Made by a program: the position numbers and the translations under genes. A DNA stretch of 17,284 nt from JANNXY01 sp031409775. Lineage in GTDB: Bacteria > Patescibacteriota > Minisyncoccia > Phycocordibacterales > CAIZIN01. Location of the stretch: positions 1 to 17,284 of the forward strand of contig JANNXY010000033.1 of the NCBI GenBank assembly GCA_031409775.1, read 5' to 3'. The notes under the pieces are model-generated. The model was not told where the DNA came from. It did no database searches and worked only from the letters and a program-made list of their open reading frames with translations. Of the stretch, positions 1-6,034 are shown piece by piece (the first letter of the stretch is position 1; the number at the start of each line of letters is the position of its first letter).

Positions 1-2
1 CG

Positions 3-116
3 AAGAGTCATAAACAGTTACTCTGGGCTACCAAGAAATCCATAATAGAGATACAAAATAACAAAGAGATGGTGAAATCCTTCTTTCTAGGCAAGAAAAC
101 TTGTTATGCTAAGTGA
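3..116 (+). CDS. unidentified C-terminal fragment (partial at window edge)
   Basis: An open frame enters from the left edge and ends at TGA 114-116, giving 37 visible residues rich in Lys (ends FFLGKKTCYAK). I do not recognise the family. It overlaps the GTG start of the next fragment by a few bases, in a different frame. It may be the tail of a truncated gene or of a mobile element, or it may not be coding at all. Confidence 0.2.
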   Translation, partial: KSHKQLLWATKKSIIEIQNNKEMVKSFFLGKKTCYAK

Positions 117-520
117 GGGTATTTAGGGGGAGGGTTAATAAGTCTCCAAAAATCTATTTCTATGATACCGGTTTAGTCAAAGGAGATTCGGGCATTATTT
201 TCGAAAATCTTGTCGCTAACTCGTTGCAAAAGCATGTCTCTGGACTAAAAGACATAAAAGGTGAGGATAAAAAGTTAATGTACCTAAGAGATAAAGAAAA
301 TAGGGAAGTAGATTTTGCTATTATTGACGAAGATGAGATAGATCTCTTGGTCGAAGCCAAATTATCTGATACAGAAATTTCGCAGCACCTTAGGTATTTC
401 TCTACTAAAAACAATCTTAAGGCGGTTCAGGTGGTAAATAATGCCAGGCATGAACTAAGTAAATCAGATCTAATCAGAATGGTTCCTGCAGAAAATTTTC
501 TGAAAACATTATTCATGTAG
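113..520 (+). pseudogene. C-terminal remnant of an AAA+ ATPase with DUF4143 domain
   Basis: The 135 residues match the DUF4143 C-terminal domain of the archaeal/bacterial family of ATPases that carry a P-loop AAA domain at the N-terminus. Visible landmarks are KSPKIYFYDTGL at about residues 11-22, FENLVANSL, YLRDKENREVDFAI at about 57-70 and LLVEAKLSD at about 78-86; the E-V-D...E-A-K pattern resembles a nuclease-like fold. Family members are usually about 380-440 residues, so the Walker A/B ATPase part is missing. An in-frame TAA (110-112) lies directly before the only possible start, a GTG without a ribosome site. I read it as a decayed 3' fragment rather than a working gene. It is convergent with ruvA, and the two stop codons share the palindrome GTAGAATTCTAC (517-528). 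Confidence 0.75.
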
Positions 521-524
521 AATT

Positions 525-1103
525 CTACTGCAAATTCTTCAAAGCTTGTTTTATCTGATCCTGGGTAGACAGAGTCTTATCCACCTTTTTCAAAACATTT
601 CTGGCCTCGTCACTGCTATAGCCAAGCGATATGAGAGCCTCAATAGCGAGGGTACTTTCTTTGCTCGATCCCTTGGTAGAAGTGCCATCTGCAGATATTT
701 TCACACCGATTTTATCTCTGAGCTCTCTTACAATCTTCTCAGCATTTTTCTTGCCGATGCCTGATACCTTGGTCAGATACGATGGGTCGTCTTCGTAGAT
801 CGCGTCTTTGATTATCTCGGCACTTGCGGTGTTCAGTATCCCGAGCGCTGATTTCGGCCCGATGCCCGAAATGGTAAGTAGTAGCTCAAAGAACTCCATG
901 TCTTCGCGTGTCACAAACCCATACAGATCGAGTGCATCGTCGCGGACGGCGAGGTATGTCCACAGCGAAACCTTTTCCTTGTGGTGGGACAGATGCTCTA
1001 GTCCAGAGTTAGTTACAAATACCTTGTAGCCTACCCCCGACACATCGAGTACGGCGTATTTGAGGTCGAGGTGTATTACGGTGCCTGTGAGGTGGGAGAT
1101 CAT
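525..1103 (-). CDS. ruvA: Holliday junction branch migration protein RuvA
   Basis: RuvA binds four-way DNA junctions as a tetramer and recruits the RuvB motor for branch migration. At 192 residues it is the normal length. The N-terminal OB-fold domain starts MISHLTGTV and runs through VLDVSGVGYKVFV (about 19-31). Two helix-hairpin-helix motifs follow: ISGIGPKSALGIL at about 78-90 and VSGIGKKNAEKIV at about 113-125. After a Ser/Thr/Lys linker, residues about 150-192 form the RuvB-binding domain III (EALISLGYSSDEA). The start is the first Met of the family consensus. No Shine-Dalgarno is visible; an AT-rich stretch lies directly before the ATG. RuvX/YqgF is also in this window but RuvB and RuvC are not. 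Confidence 0.97.
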   Translation of the reverse strand: MISHLTGTVIHLDLKYAVLDVSGVGYKVFVTNSGLEHLSHHKEKVSLWTYLAVRDDALDLYGFVTREDMEFFELLLTISGIGPKSALGILNTASAEIIKDAIYEDDPSYLTKVSGIGKKNAEKIVRELRDKIGVKISADGTSTKGSSKESTLAIEALISLGYSSDEARNVLKKVDKTLSTQDQIKQALKNLQ

Positions 1104-1156
1104 ATATATAAGATTACGCGAAATTCGTTAATTTGCAAAATAAAAAATTCCCACCG

Positions 1157-1642
1157 CTAGATAGTTGTAGGAATCGGAACAGCAAAGAATCCATCAAAAG
1201 GATCAAGGATTCGAAGCTTGAAGTCTCGTAGAAGCCCACGGATTTCCTCTCTAGCCAATCGCTCGAAAAGTGCAAGTGCTGATTGGTATTCATCGTCATT
1301 TTGCGGATCGGGCAATTTTTCACCCGTCTTGATTCGGAGTCTTTGGGCGAGTAATACTTCCCCAGTATATTTGCGGTCGTCATCAGATGTGAGGAAGGAG
1401 TTAAGCATGTTCTGATAATTAACCCCACCACCATACAAGCACGGGCCATGTGTGTATTCTTGCAATGGCTTCATAAGCGCAAGACATGCAGTTGCAACTT
1501 GGTTTCTGAGATAGTCGCTTATCTCGTGCTCATCGCGGTTGATATCAATGGTACCGGCGTCGTCGCCAATCATCTCACTCATCCCGATTCTTTTCTCAAG
1601 CCAAAAATAAATTCTACGAAGCTCTTCTAGTGTCAGGTGCAT
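1157..1642 (-). CDS. hypothetical protein, 161 aa
   Basis: I do not recognise this family. The product is soluble and acidic with no signal peptide or membrane segment. Residues 1-30 (LTLEELRRIYFWLEKRIGMSEMIGDD) look helical, a Gly-rich HGPCLYGGGVNYQNM segment sits mid-protein, and a long predicted helix (about 115-145) precedes a hydrophobic C-terminus ending in PIPTTI. It lies between ruvA (same strand, 53 nt downstream) and rpsT (divergent). Coding is supported by an uninterrupted frame with sensible amino-acid composition; the opposing frames are low-complexity Ser-rich shadows. Confidence 0.75.
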   Translation of the reverse strand: MHLTLEELRRIYFWLEKRIGMSEMIGDDAGTIDINRDEHEISDYLRNQVATACLALMKPLQEYTHGPCLYGGGVNYQNMLNSFLTSDDDRKYTGEVLLAQRLRIKTGEKLPDPQNDDEYQSALALFERLAREEIRGLLRDFKLRILDPFDGFFAVPIPTTI

Positions 1643-1712
1643 ATTATGTATTGATTTGAAATGTTCAGTTGCAGGTTTCTATATTACACTATAAAGTTTA
1701 ATTGTCAATGTA

Positions 1713-1741
1713 TTGTGCAAATGCAGAGTTGGTGTTAGTAT
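1713..1741 (+). promoter_or_regulatory. candidate promoter of rpsT
   Basis: TTGTGC (1713-1718), a 17-nt spacer, then TAGTAT (1736-1741), ending 11 nt before the ATG at 1753. This would leave a 5' leader of only a few bases. Confidence 0.4.
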
Positions 1742-1752
1742 CTCTCTTACAT

Positions 1753-2022
1753 ATGCCAATCACATCATCAGCCAAAAAGGCCCTAAGACAGTCATTTAGA
1801 AAGCGTGTTTACAATGCTCGCCGTAAGAACCGTGTAGACGATGCCGTAAAGAAGGTAAAGAAGCTCGTAACCGCAGGCAAGGTAAAGGATGCCCAGACTC
1901 TCCTCGCAACCGCCTACAAGTCTATAGACAAGGCTGTTAAGGGCAATACTATCAAGAAGAACACCGCTTCTCGCCAGAAGTCCCGTCTATCTGCTTTCAT
2001 AAAGAAAGCTTCTGCCAAATAG
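1753..2022 (+). CDS. rpsT: 30S ribosomal protein S20
   Basis: S20 is a primary 16S rRNA-binding protein of the small subunit. From ATG 1753 the product is 89 residues, typical of the family, and starts MPITSSAKKALRQS. It is strongly basic with three helical segments, including RKRVYNARRKNRVDDAVKK, the repeated KxAxxLLATAYKSIDKAVKG motif, and a C-terminal helix SRQKSRLSAFIKKASAK. An upstream in-frame ATG at 1702 would add 17 residues foreign to S20 and overlap the candidate promoter, so I reject it. No Shine-Dalgarno is seen. The gene stands alone, divergent from the hypothetical gene at 1157-1642 and convergent with the one at 2036-2293. Confidence 0.95.
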   Translation: MPITSSAKKALRQSFRKRVYNARRKNRVDDAVKKVKKLVTAGKVKDAQTLLATAYKSIDKAVKGNTIKKNTASRQKSRLSAFIKKASAK

Positions 2023-2035
2023 TTGATTGTATAAT

Positions 2036-2293
2036 CTAGATGATACCTCTGGATGTGAGGTGTAGGAAAATAGAAATAAGCATTACTATATAAAACACTG
2101 CATAGAATATGCGGTATTTTTTGCTTTTGTCCAAACCATCGTTAAACTCGGGGAAGAATGTATAAATAAGCTGGATAATAGAGTCGAACAAGAAAAAAGC
2201 GAAAGCGATATGTATCCCTGCTTTCCATAGCCAGTAGGTGATAACCACATCGAGTATGAGCCATATCGGATTGCGGGATTTGAATAGGTGCAT
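2036..2293 (-). CDS. small membrane protein, hypothetical
   Basis: The 85-residue product has a short basic N-terminus (MHLFKSRNP), a hydrophobic stretch at about 10-45 that could make one long or two short membrane segments, a charged loop FNDGLDKSKKYR, and a final membrane segment at about 61-80. The family is unknown to me. The start is supported by a -10 box, TAATAT, exactly 6 nt upstream. It overlaps nothing and lies 20 nt from the next gene on the same strand. Confidence 0.6.
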   Translation of the reverse strand: MHLFKSRNPIWLILDVVITYWLWKAGIHIAFAFFLFDSIIQLIYTFFPEFNDGLDKSKKYRIFYAVFYIVMLISIFLHLTSRGII

Positions 2294-2299
2294 GGGGGT

Positions 2300-2305
2300 A
2301 TATTA
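2300..2305 (-). promoter_or_regulatory. extended -10 box for the gene at 2036-2293
   Basis: On the minus strand TGc-TAATAT is followed by 6 nt and the ATG. Transcription would start at or next to the A of the start codon, giving a leaderless mRNA. Confidence 0.5.
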
Positions 2306-2313
2306 GCACATGT

Positions 2314-2820
2314 TTACCAGTCTTTTGATCCATCATCAAGTATTTCAACATAAGGAGGTAGATCTTCCTTCGTCACTCGGATCTTATTTACAGAACTCAC
2401 TGGAACTTTACTCGTGTACTCTACACCGCCTTTCCTCCTTTGGAATGCATCTTTGTCAAAAATATATACAAAACCAAAAGACTCATCATCAAGCTGATCT
2501 ATAGAATCCTTTTGTGTGCGCAGAGTCAGAGTCATTTCGCCATTTTCTTTTTGAGAAGATGATGCGGACGAACGATATCCTTTAGGGCAGTTTTTCTTGT
2601 TTATGAGTGCCATCATGATTGCGTAATCTGCTTTCGACGATGCAAACACTGCAGGGTTTCCGTCAGGTTCCTGGACACCATTTATAAAATTATATGCCTG
2701 GCGAGGTTCCAGACTATCCAGGTTAGGATTTTCCGAACCATGGAAAACATATTTACCCTCAGCTTCCATAGACTGTAGCTGTTCCCTTCCAGATCGATGT
2801 GTTTCCATTGGATTAGTCAT
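2314..2820 (-). CDS. hypothetical protein, possible ADP-ribosyltransferase-like fold
   Basis: The 168-residue soluble protein has a central segment YVFHGSENPNLDSLEP (about 24-39). Its H-G-S motif after a hydrophobic strand is reminiscent of the first NAD-binding motif of PARP/KptA-type ADP-ribosyltransferases. Further on, NPAVFASSKADYAIMMALI (about 55-73) and GFVYIFDKDAF followed by VEYTSKVPVSSVNKIRV (Glu134) match the order of strands and the late Glu of such folds. This is motif-level resemblance only. The N-terminal 20 residues and a Ser-rich segment at about 84-90 look disordered. The start is fixed by a -10 box 6 nt upstream. Alternatives are a lineage-specific protein of unknown function or a toxin-like effector. 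Confidence 0.65.
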   Translation of the reverse strand: MTNPMETHRSGREQLQSMEAEGKYVFHGSENPNLDSLEPRQAYNFINGVQEPDGNPAVFASSKADYAIMMALINKKNCPKGYRSSASSSQKENGEMTLTLRTQKDSIDQLDDESFGFVYIFDKDAFQRRKGGVEYTSKVPVSSVNKIRVTKEDLPPYVEILDDGSKDW

Positions 2821-2826
2821 GGGATG

Positions 2827-2832
2827 ATTTTA
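2827..2832 (-). promoter_or_regulatory. extended -10 box for the gene at 2314-2820
   Basis: Minus-strand TGt-TAAAAT, then 6 nt, then ATG. The geometry is the same as for the gene at 2036-2293, again implying a leaderless transcript. Confidence 0.5.
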
Positions 2833-2853
2833 ACATTTATTTGTGGGCACGGA

Positions 2854-3002
2854 TAATTGGCAGGACCGATCCTTACAGGATCAGTACCCCAATTGGACAA
2901 TTTGCTTCAAATGCTTCGCAAATTATCTCAATCGGGTTTCGATTCCTGCACGAAAGCCTACCCAGGCTTTCTCAGGAGCACTAATTCACTTCGTTCATTA
3001 TG
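2854..3002. repeat. palindrome-rich trailer of tRNA-Arg with inverted copy of its 3' end
   Basis: This gene-free stretch holds consecutive inverted repeats: AATTGG...CCAATT enclosing GATCCT-TAC-AGGATC, then AATTTGC...GCAAATT, then GAAAGCC-TACCCA-GGCTTTC (2952-2971). Segment GGTTTCGATTCCTGC (2935-2949) copies the T-arm of the neighbouring tRNA-Arg in the opposite orientation, and CAGGAGCAC (2973-2981) copies its acceptor 3' strand. The GAAAGCC hairpin lies between these two copied blocks. Confidence 0.7.
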
Positions 3003-3074
3003 TGCTCCTGGCAGGAATCGAACCTGCATTTCTCCCTTCGCAGGGGAGTGTCCTATCCATTGAACGACAAGAGC
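3003..3074 (-). tRNA. tRNA-Arg (anticodon GCG)
   Basis: Complete cloverleaf on the minus strand. Acceptor GCTCTTG pairs with CAGGAGC (one G-T), D-stem GTTC/GGAC, anticodon stem CTCCC/GGGAG with loop CTGCGAA, a 4-nt variable loop, T-arm GCAGG-TTCGATT-CCTGC, discriminator A. Loop positions 34-36 read GCG, decoding CGC and CGU. CCA is not encoded. Most bacteria read these codons with an ACG anticodon edited to ICG, so GCG is unusual. Confidence 0.93.
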
Positions 3075-3093
3075 GTAAGGCAAAGAATATAAC

Positions 3094-3119
3094 AAAAAAG
3101 CCTTTTAGGCAAGGCTTTT
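3094..3119 (-). terminator. intrinsic terminator of the gene at 3136-3609
   Basis: Perfect 9-bp stem AAAAGCCTT/AAGGCTTTT with a 6-nt loop. On the minus strand the stem runs into an uninterrupted T-tract (TTTTTT from 3099 down to 3094), 17 nt past the stop codon. Confidence 0.8.
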
Positions 3120-3135
3120 CGTAGATTGGTCAATA

Positions 3136-3609
3136 TTAGAACCCAAAATACTCCAGAACCTTCTCAAACACTGACTCGTGGAGTTCTTCTTCCTTTATGT
3201 GTTGGAGTAGATAGTTGCGGACGTCGTCTACATTATGGTCAGAGATAGGGAGGTGGATGAAATGCATGAACAGTTTCTTGGAGCGGAGCAATATTTTCGG
3301 CTCGGCGCTTTTCACATGTAGATCGGTGATCCAGAAAGACTCGAGGTTGCTATACGGATATAGTACATGGTCGACGACTACACCACGTGGTGTGACCTGG
3401 AAGTCTATCTCACGGGGTTTCCTGTGAGCCTGCATAGTGGCGGTAAATGCAAACAGTACGATAACAAGTGCAAATAATGTGTTGCCAAATATGATCGCGA
3501 GCACCGCGGCTGTGGTCGCTACGATACCTAGTCCCCAGAACCAGTCGGTAGACTTGTCCTGATGGAAATACTCATGTGCGCTCCACGATATAGACTGATG
3601 ATCTTTCAT
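3136..3609 (-). CDS. two-helix membrane protein with C-terminal cytoplasmic domain, hypothetical
   Basis: The 157-residue product starts with a polar segment containing SISWSAHEYFHQDKSTDWFW, followed by two hydrophobic helices at about 23-42 and 44-60. A soluble domain at about 66-157 is rich in strands (IDFQVTPRGVVVDHVLYPYSNLESFWI). This layout resembles small CPR membrane proteins with a PH-like domain after two helices; that is recalled similarity, not a proven assignment. It is monocistronic: the minus-strand box GATAAT (3617-3622) lies 7 nt before the ATG, and the terminator at 3094-3119 follows. Confidence 0.75.
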   Translation of the reverse strand: MKDHQSISWSAHEYFHQDKSTDWFWGLGIVATTAAVLAIIFGNTLFALVIVLFAFTATMQAHRKPREIDFQVTPRGVVVDHVLYPYSNLESFWITDLHVKSAEPKILLRSKKLFMHFIHLPISDHNVDDVRNYLLQHIKEEELHESVFEKVLEYFGF

Positions 3610-3616
3610 AGATTAC

Positions 3617-3622
3617 ATTATC
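3617..3622 (-). promoter_or_regulatory. candidate -10 box for the gene at 3136-3609
   Basis: Minus-strand GATAAT 7 nt before the ATG, with no TG extension and no clear -35. It is weaker than the other boxes in the window. Confidence 0.35.
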
Positions 3623-3642
3623 GCTCGAAGTAGGTAAGTTGT

Positions 3643-3801
3643 CTAATGGTTTGCGGTGAGATTTTTATAATTAAACACAAACAAGCATGCTACGGCATTC
3701 GTGGCTAGGATAGAAGAGATAAACCCAAGCGGGTGAAGACCGAGTACTATCGTAACCAAGCTGATCACTATCACAAATGTAAAGGAACTCTCAAGGGTCA
3801 A
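3643..3801 (-). CDS. possible small membrane protein or truncated gene tail (TTG start)
   Basis: On the minus strand a frame opens at a TTG (3799-3801), two bases after the glutaredoxin stop, and runs 52 codons to TAG 3643-3645. The product is hydrophobic with two likely membrane segments (FTFVIVISLVTIVLG; FISSILATNAVACLFVF) and ends NYKNLTANH. The same frame stays open upstream into the glutaredoxin gene, so this may be the tail of a gene cut when the redox cassette arrived. Base composition here looks less AT-rich than the cassette. I do not recognise a family. Confidence 0.35.
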   Translation of the reverse strand: MTLESSFTFVIVISLVTIVLGLHPLGFISSILATNAVACLFVFNYKNLTANH

Positions 3802-3803
3802 CT

Positions 3804-4052
3804 CTATATACCTAGAACTTGTTTAAACTTCTCTTTATCAAAACCACTTACTTTATTCTCATTACCAGATGCGTCTTTAATAATAGTTAGAGGTACACTA
3901 ATAGCTCCTTCATTGACAGCCATAAATAGAGCCATACCCCCATCATCTTTATCTATAACTATCTTTTTATAATCAATTTTTTGCTCATCGAGCCAAGCCG
4001 ACAGAGCATGACAGTAGGTACAAGTTGAAGTCGAGTAAATTGTTATATTCAT
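3804..4052 (-). CDS. glutaredoxin-like thiol-disulfide oxidoreductase
   Basis: At 82 residues this is the size of a minimal glutaredoxin or NrdH-type redoxin. The redox motif C11-T-Y-C14 follows the first strand (NITIYSTST), the cis-proline loop is ISVPLT with Pro54, and the glutathione-site-like G-F-D appears at 70-72. There is no signal peptide, so it acts in the cytoplasm. It is last of the three clear redox genes on the minus strand, starting 7 nt after the CcdA-TlpA stop, which implies one transcript. A likely role is keeping cytoplasmic partners reduced or feeding electrons to the membrane CcdA domain. Whether it uses glutathione or thioredoxin reductase cannot be read from the sequence. 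Confidence 0.88.
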   Translation of the reverse strand: MNITIYSTSTCTYCHALSAWLDEQKIDYKKIVIDKDDGGMALFMAVNEGAISVPLTIIKDASGNENKVSGFDKEKFKQVLGI

Positions 4053-4059
4053 AACTTTT

Positions 4060-5325
4060 TTAATTATCTTTGAGTTGAGCGTCAGATTCTACAATCTCTT
4101 CTAGTAAAAATTGAATAATTTCTTCGGTTTCTTCGTATTTACCCTCACCAAAATGGGTGTATCGGACTAAGCCATTTTTATCAATGATATATTTCGCTGG
4201 CCAAAATCTATTGCCATATGCATTCCATGTCGTGAAATTATTATCAAGTCCGACTGAGTATTTTATCTTAGCATTCACCACGGCTTCTTCCACATTTTTG
4301 GTTACTTTTTCGAATGCAAATTCTGGAGCATGGATACCAAGGATCACTAATCCTTTATCTTTATATTTGTCATGCCAAGCATTTAGGTATGGTTGAGTAC
4401 GGATACAGTTTATACATGAGTATGTCCAAAAATCTACAAGTACTACTTTTCCTTTTCCTTTTAGTTTTTCCAAAGTTTGGGGTTCGCTATTTATCCAATC
4501 TTGGATTCCTTTGAGTTCAGGGGCTTGATATGGATCTTCTATGTTAAATTTTTGGCCGCTCGTATCTTCTGTGTTTTCATTGGAAGGTATACCTATTGAA
4601 ATAAGTTTTTCTTCTATGTTAGTGATATCAAACGGCAACTTTTCAATCACCCATGTTTGAAACTTCTTATCATATCCTCCGATAATAGCAATTCCAACTA
4701 CAATGAGTACTACAGCAAGTCCTTTGCGAAACCAGCCATTTGGATTTGCAGTCCAACCCAACCTGCTTGCAAGCCTTTGACCACCCAAGGATATAATAAG
4801 GAGAGCGAGACCAAGACCCACAGCAAAAGCGACTATATACACCATGCCAAGACTGAAACTAATTGGTAAAACAGTTGCGAGGACCAGTGCATACACTGGA
4901 CTGCAACTAGAAAATACTGGTCCTAGGGCTGCCCCAGTCAAGATTTGTCCATAGAGGCCAGAATGCTTGGAAGCGTTCGCCAAGAACTTATTTGAGCCAT
5001 GCTCTAATCCTAATTTATTGCTTACTTGTACCCAGAGATTAGGAAACAACATAGCAACACCGAGCAGTACCACTATGCCTCCAGAAATATACAGCCAAAC
5101 TTTCGGATCAACTCCAATTAATATGGTGGACGCCTTTAAAATGACTGTAAAAATAATAACCGACACTGCAAGACTGATGGCTATTACATATGGTTTTTTA
5201 CGATCTATTATTTTGTCTTGACCTGGGATAGCCGAATTACCGACAATTACTGGTAAAAGTGTAATCATGCATGGAGCCAGTGATGTCAACATGCCAGCGA
5301 GAAAAGATGCTAATAGTAAAAACAT
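4060..5325 (-). CDS. CcdA/DsbD-type electron-transfer membrane protein fused to a TlpA/DipZ thioredoxin domain
   Basis: A 421-residue fusion. Residues 1 to about 215 form a six-helix CcdA (DsbD beta) domain that moves electrons across the membrane; its two redox cysteines are visible in SLAPC (Cys19) and in FSSCSP (Cys141). After a hydrophilic linker (about 240-285) comes an extracytoplasmic thioredoxin domain of the TlpA/DipZ type with active site C304-I-N-C307 in a WTYSCINC context and cis-Pro377 in WPAKY. This is the architecture of mycobacterial DipZ without its C-terminal carbohydrate-binding-like domain. The protein should take electrons from a cytoplasmic redoxin, plausibly the adjacent glutaredoxin, and reduce disulfides outside the membrane. 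The neighbouring upstream gene encodes a second exported thioredoxin, a likely partner. Confidence 0.93.
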   Translation of the reverse strand: MFLLLASFLAGMLTSLAPCMITLLPVIVGNSAIPGQDKIIDRKKPYVIAISLAVSVIIFTVILKASTILIGVDPKVWLYISGGIVVLLGVAMLFPNLWVQVSNKLGLEHGSNKFLANASKHSGLYGQILTGAALGPVFSSCSPVYALVLATVLPISFSLGMVYIVAFAVGLGLALLIISLGGQRLASRLGWTANPNGWFRKGLAVVLIVVGIAIIGGYDKKFQTWVIEKLPFDITNIEEKLISIGIPSNENTEDTSGQKFNIEDPYQAPELKGIQDWINSEPQTLEKLKGKGKVVLVDFWTYSCINCIRTQPYLNAWHDKYKDKGLVILGIHAPEFAFEKVTKNVEEAVVNAKIKYSVGLDNNFTTWNAYGNRFWPAKYIIDKNGLVRYTHFGEGKYEETEEIIQFLLEEIVESDAQLKDN

Positions 5326-5340
5326 AAATTATTTTTGTGC

Positions 5341-5361
5341 CAGAAATAAACTATATTTCTG
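5341..5361 (-). other. intercistronic hairpin between thioredoxin and ccdA-tlpA
   Basis: Perfect 8-bp inverted repeat CAGAAATA-N5-TATTTCTG in the 41-nt gap. There is no proper T-tract after it, so RNA processing, stability control or weak attenuation are more likely than full termination. Confidence 0.5.
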
Positions 5362-5366
5362 AAGAT

Positions 5367-5927
5367 TTAGTTGATTTGAGCTTTAAGATCATTATAAGTA
5401 TAACTACCGTTCCATTTCTTGATCAAATCGCCACCTTTGTCGACCTGTACGAATGTATGCTGAAGAGTAACTCCGTATTTTTGTCGAAGTGCAGTTGAAT
5501 TATCAAAGTCTACCTTTAGAAGGGTTAGCCCATCAGGAGTTGTGGTTGCTTTAAAATTTTTGTCTGATGTGACACATTTAGGACACCAACTAGCATGAAA
5601 GAAAAGTACGACATCGCCCTTCTCAGCATTTATGAGCCTAGACTGATCATAATTAGTATAACTACCATTGACAGACATCATCACTGAGCTTTCCTCTTTT
5701 TTCATCATAGCTCCGTCGTCTTTCTTCATCATCGCATTTTTTTCTTCCATAGCCTTTTTCTCCATCATCATCTTTTCCTCAGCCATCTTTTGATCCTCCA
5801 TTGCCTTTTGTTCCATCTTTTCTTTCTCTATTACTACACCACCTCTTTTATTCATAGATGCATATACTCCGCCGATAATAACCAACAATACTATAACTCC
5901 AATAACGATACCTGTATTTTTATTCAT
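5367..5927 (-). CDS. membrane-anchored thioredoxin-like protein with Met/Lys-rich linker
   Basis: The 186-residue product begins with a signal anchor (about residues 6-24, IVIGVIVLLVIIGGVYA). It continues with a highly charged helical linker (about 34-84) holding 13 methionines between 38 and 84, mostly in K/E-M patterns, and ends in a thioredoxin-fold domain (about 86-186). The redox motif is C115-P-K-C118 in FFHASWCPKC. At the position where thioredoxins have cis-Pro the sequence reads TLQHTFV, with His157. The protein should face outside. Its gene leads the minus-strand redox operon: the operator-promoter at 5972-6011 lies about 45 nt upstream and the CcdA-TlpA gene follows after 41 nt. 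A disulfide reductase or isomerase fed by CcdA, or a metal-stress protein through the Met-rich linker, are both possible. Confidence 0.9.
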   Translation of the reverse strand: MNKNTGIVIGVIVLLVIIGGVYASMNKRGGVVIEKEKMEQKAMEDQKMAEEKMMMEKKAMEEKNAMMKKDDGAMMKKEESSVMMSVNGSYTNYDQSRLINAEKGDVVLFFHASWCPKCVTSDKNFKATTTPDGLTLLKVDFDNSTALRQKYGVTLQHTFVQVDKGGDLIKKWNGSYTYNDLKAQIN

Positions 5928-5971
5928 AAAATAATATGTTAACCAATAGTTAATAACTTAATAATAAATAG

Positions 5972-6000
5972 AGTATATACAATAACAAAATAGATGTAAA
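5972..6000 (-). promoter_or_regulatory. promoter of the thioredoxin / CcdA-TlpA / glutaredoxin operon
   Basis: On the minus strand TTTACA (complement of 5995-6000), a 17-nt spacer, then TATACT (complement of 5972-5977). Hexamers and spacing are identical to the promoter of the XRE operon. The predicted leader is about 38 nt. Confidence 0.75.
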
Positions 6001-6011
6001 GTGGTCTTTAC
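5996..6011. promoter_or_regulatory. candidate XRE operator, copy 1
   Basis: Palindrome GTAAAG-N4-CTTTAC overlapping the -35 box. Outside it the symmetry continues (TAGA...TCTA at 5992-5995 and 6012-6016, with one mismatch next to the core). On the minus strand a T-rich tract follows, so it might also act as a terminator for the upstream XRE operon. The shared core with copy 2 favours an operator. Confidence 0.65.
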
Positions 6012-6034
6012 GTCTATCTTGTGGGTAACTCTTG

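Noticed and set aside
118..140. TTAGGGGG near 124-131 resembles the end of the IS at 17146 read in the opposite direction, suggesting an IS border at the DUF4143 fragment.
   Set aside because: Only the G-run core is shared; the flanking bases do not follow the terminal repeat, and the frame at 1-116 does not encode an IS3 transposase end.
1702..1752. N-terminal extension of S20 from ATG 1702.
   Set aside because: The added residues are foreign to S20 and overlap the likely promoter; the family start MPITSSAKKA is at 1753.
2843..3124. Plus-strand frame across the tRNA-Arg region, including the peptide LLAGIEPAFLPSQG.
   Set aside because: This is the translation of an antisense tRNA gene, a frequent false protein; the cloverleaf on the minus strand is complete.
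5996..6016. Reading the palindrome only as a terminator of the XRE-DUF2178 transcript.
   Set aside because: The stem is AT-rich and its core and 4-nt spacing are repeated at the XRE promoter, where no terminator is expected; an operator explains both. A double role remains possible.
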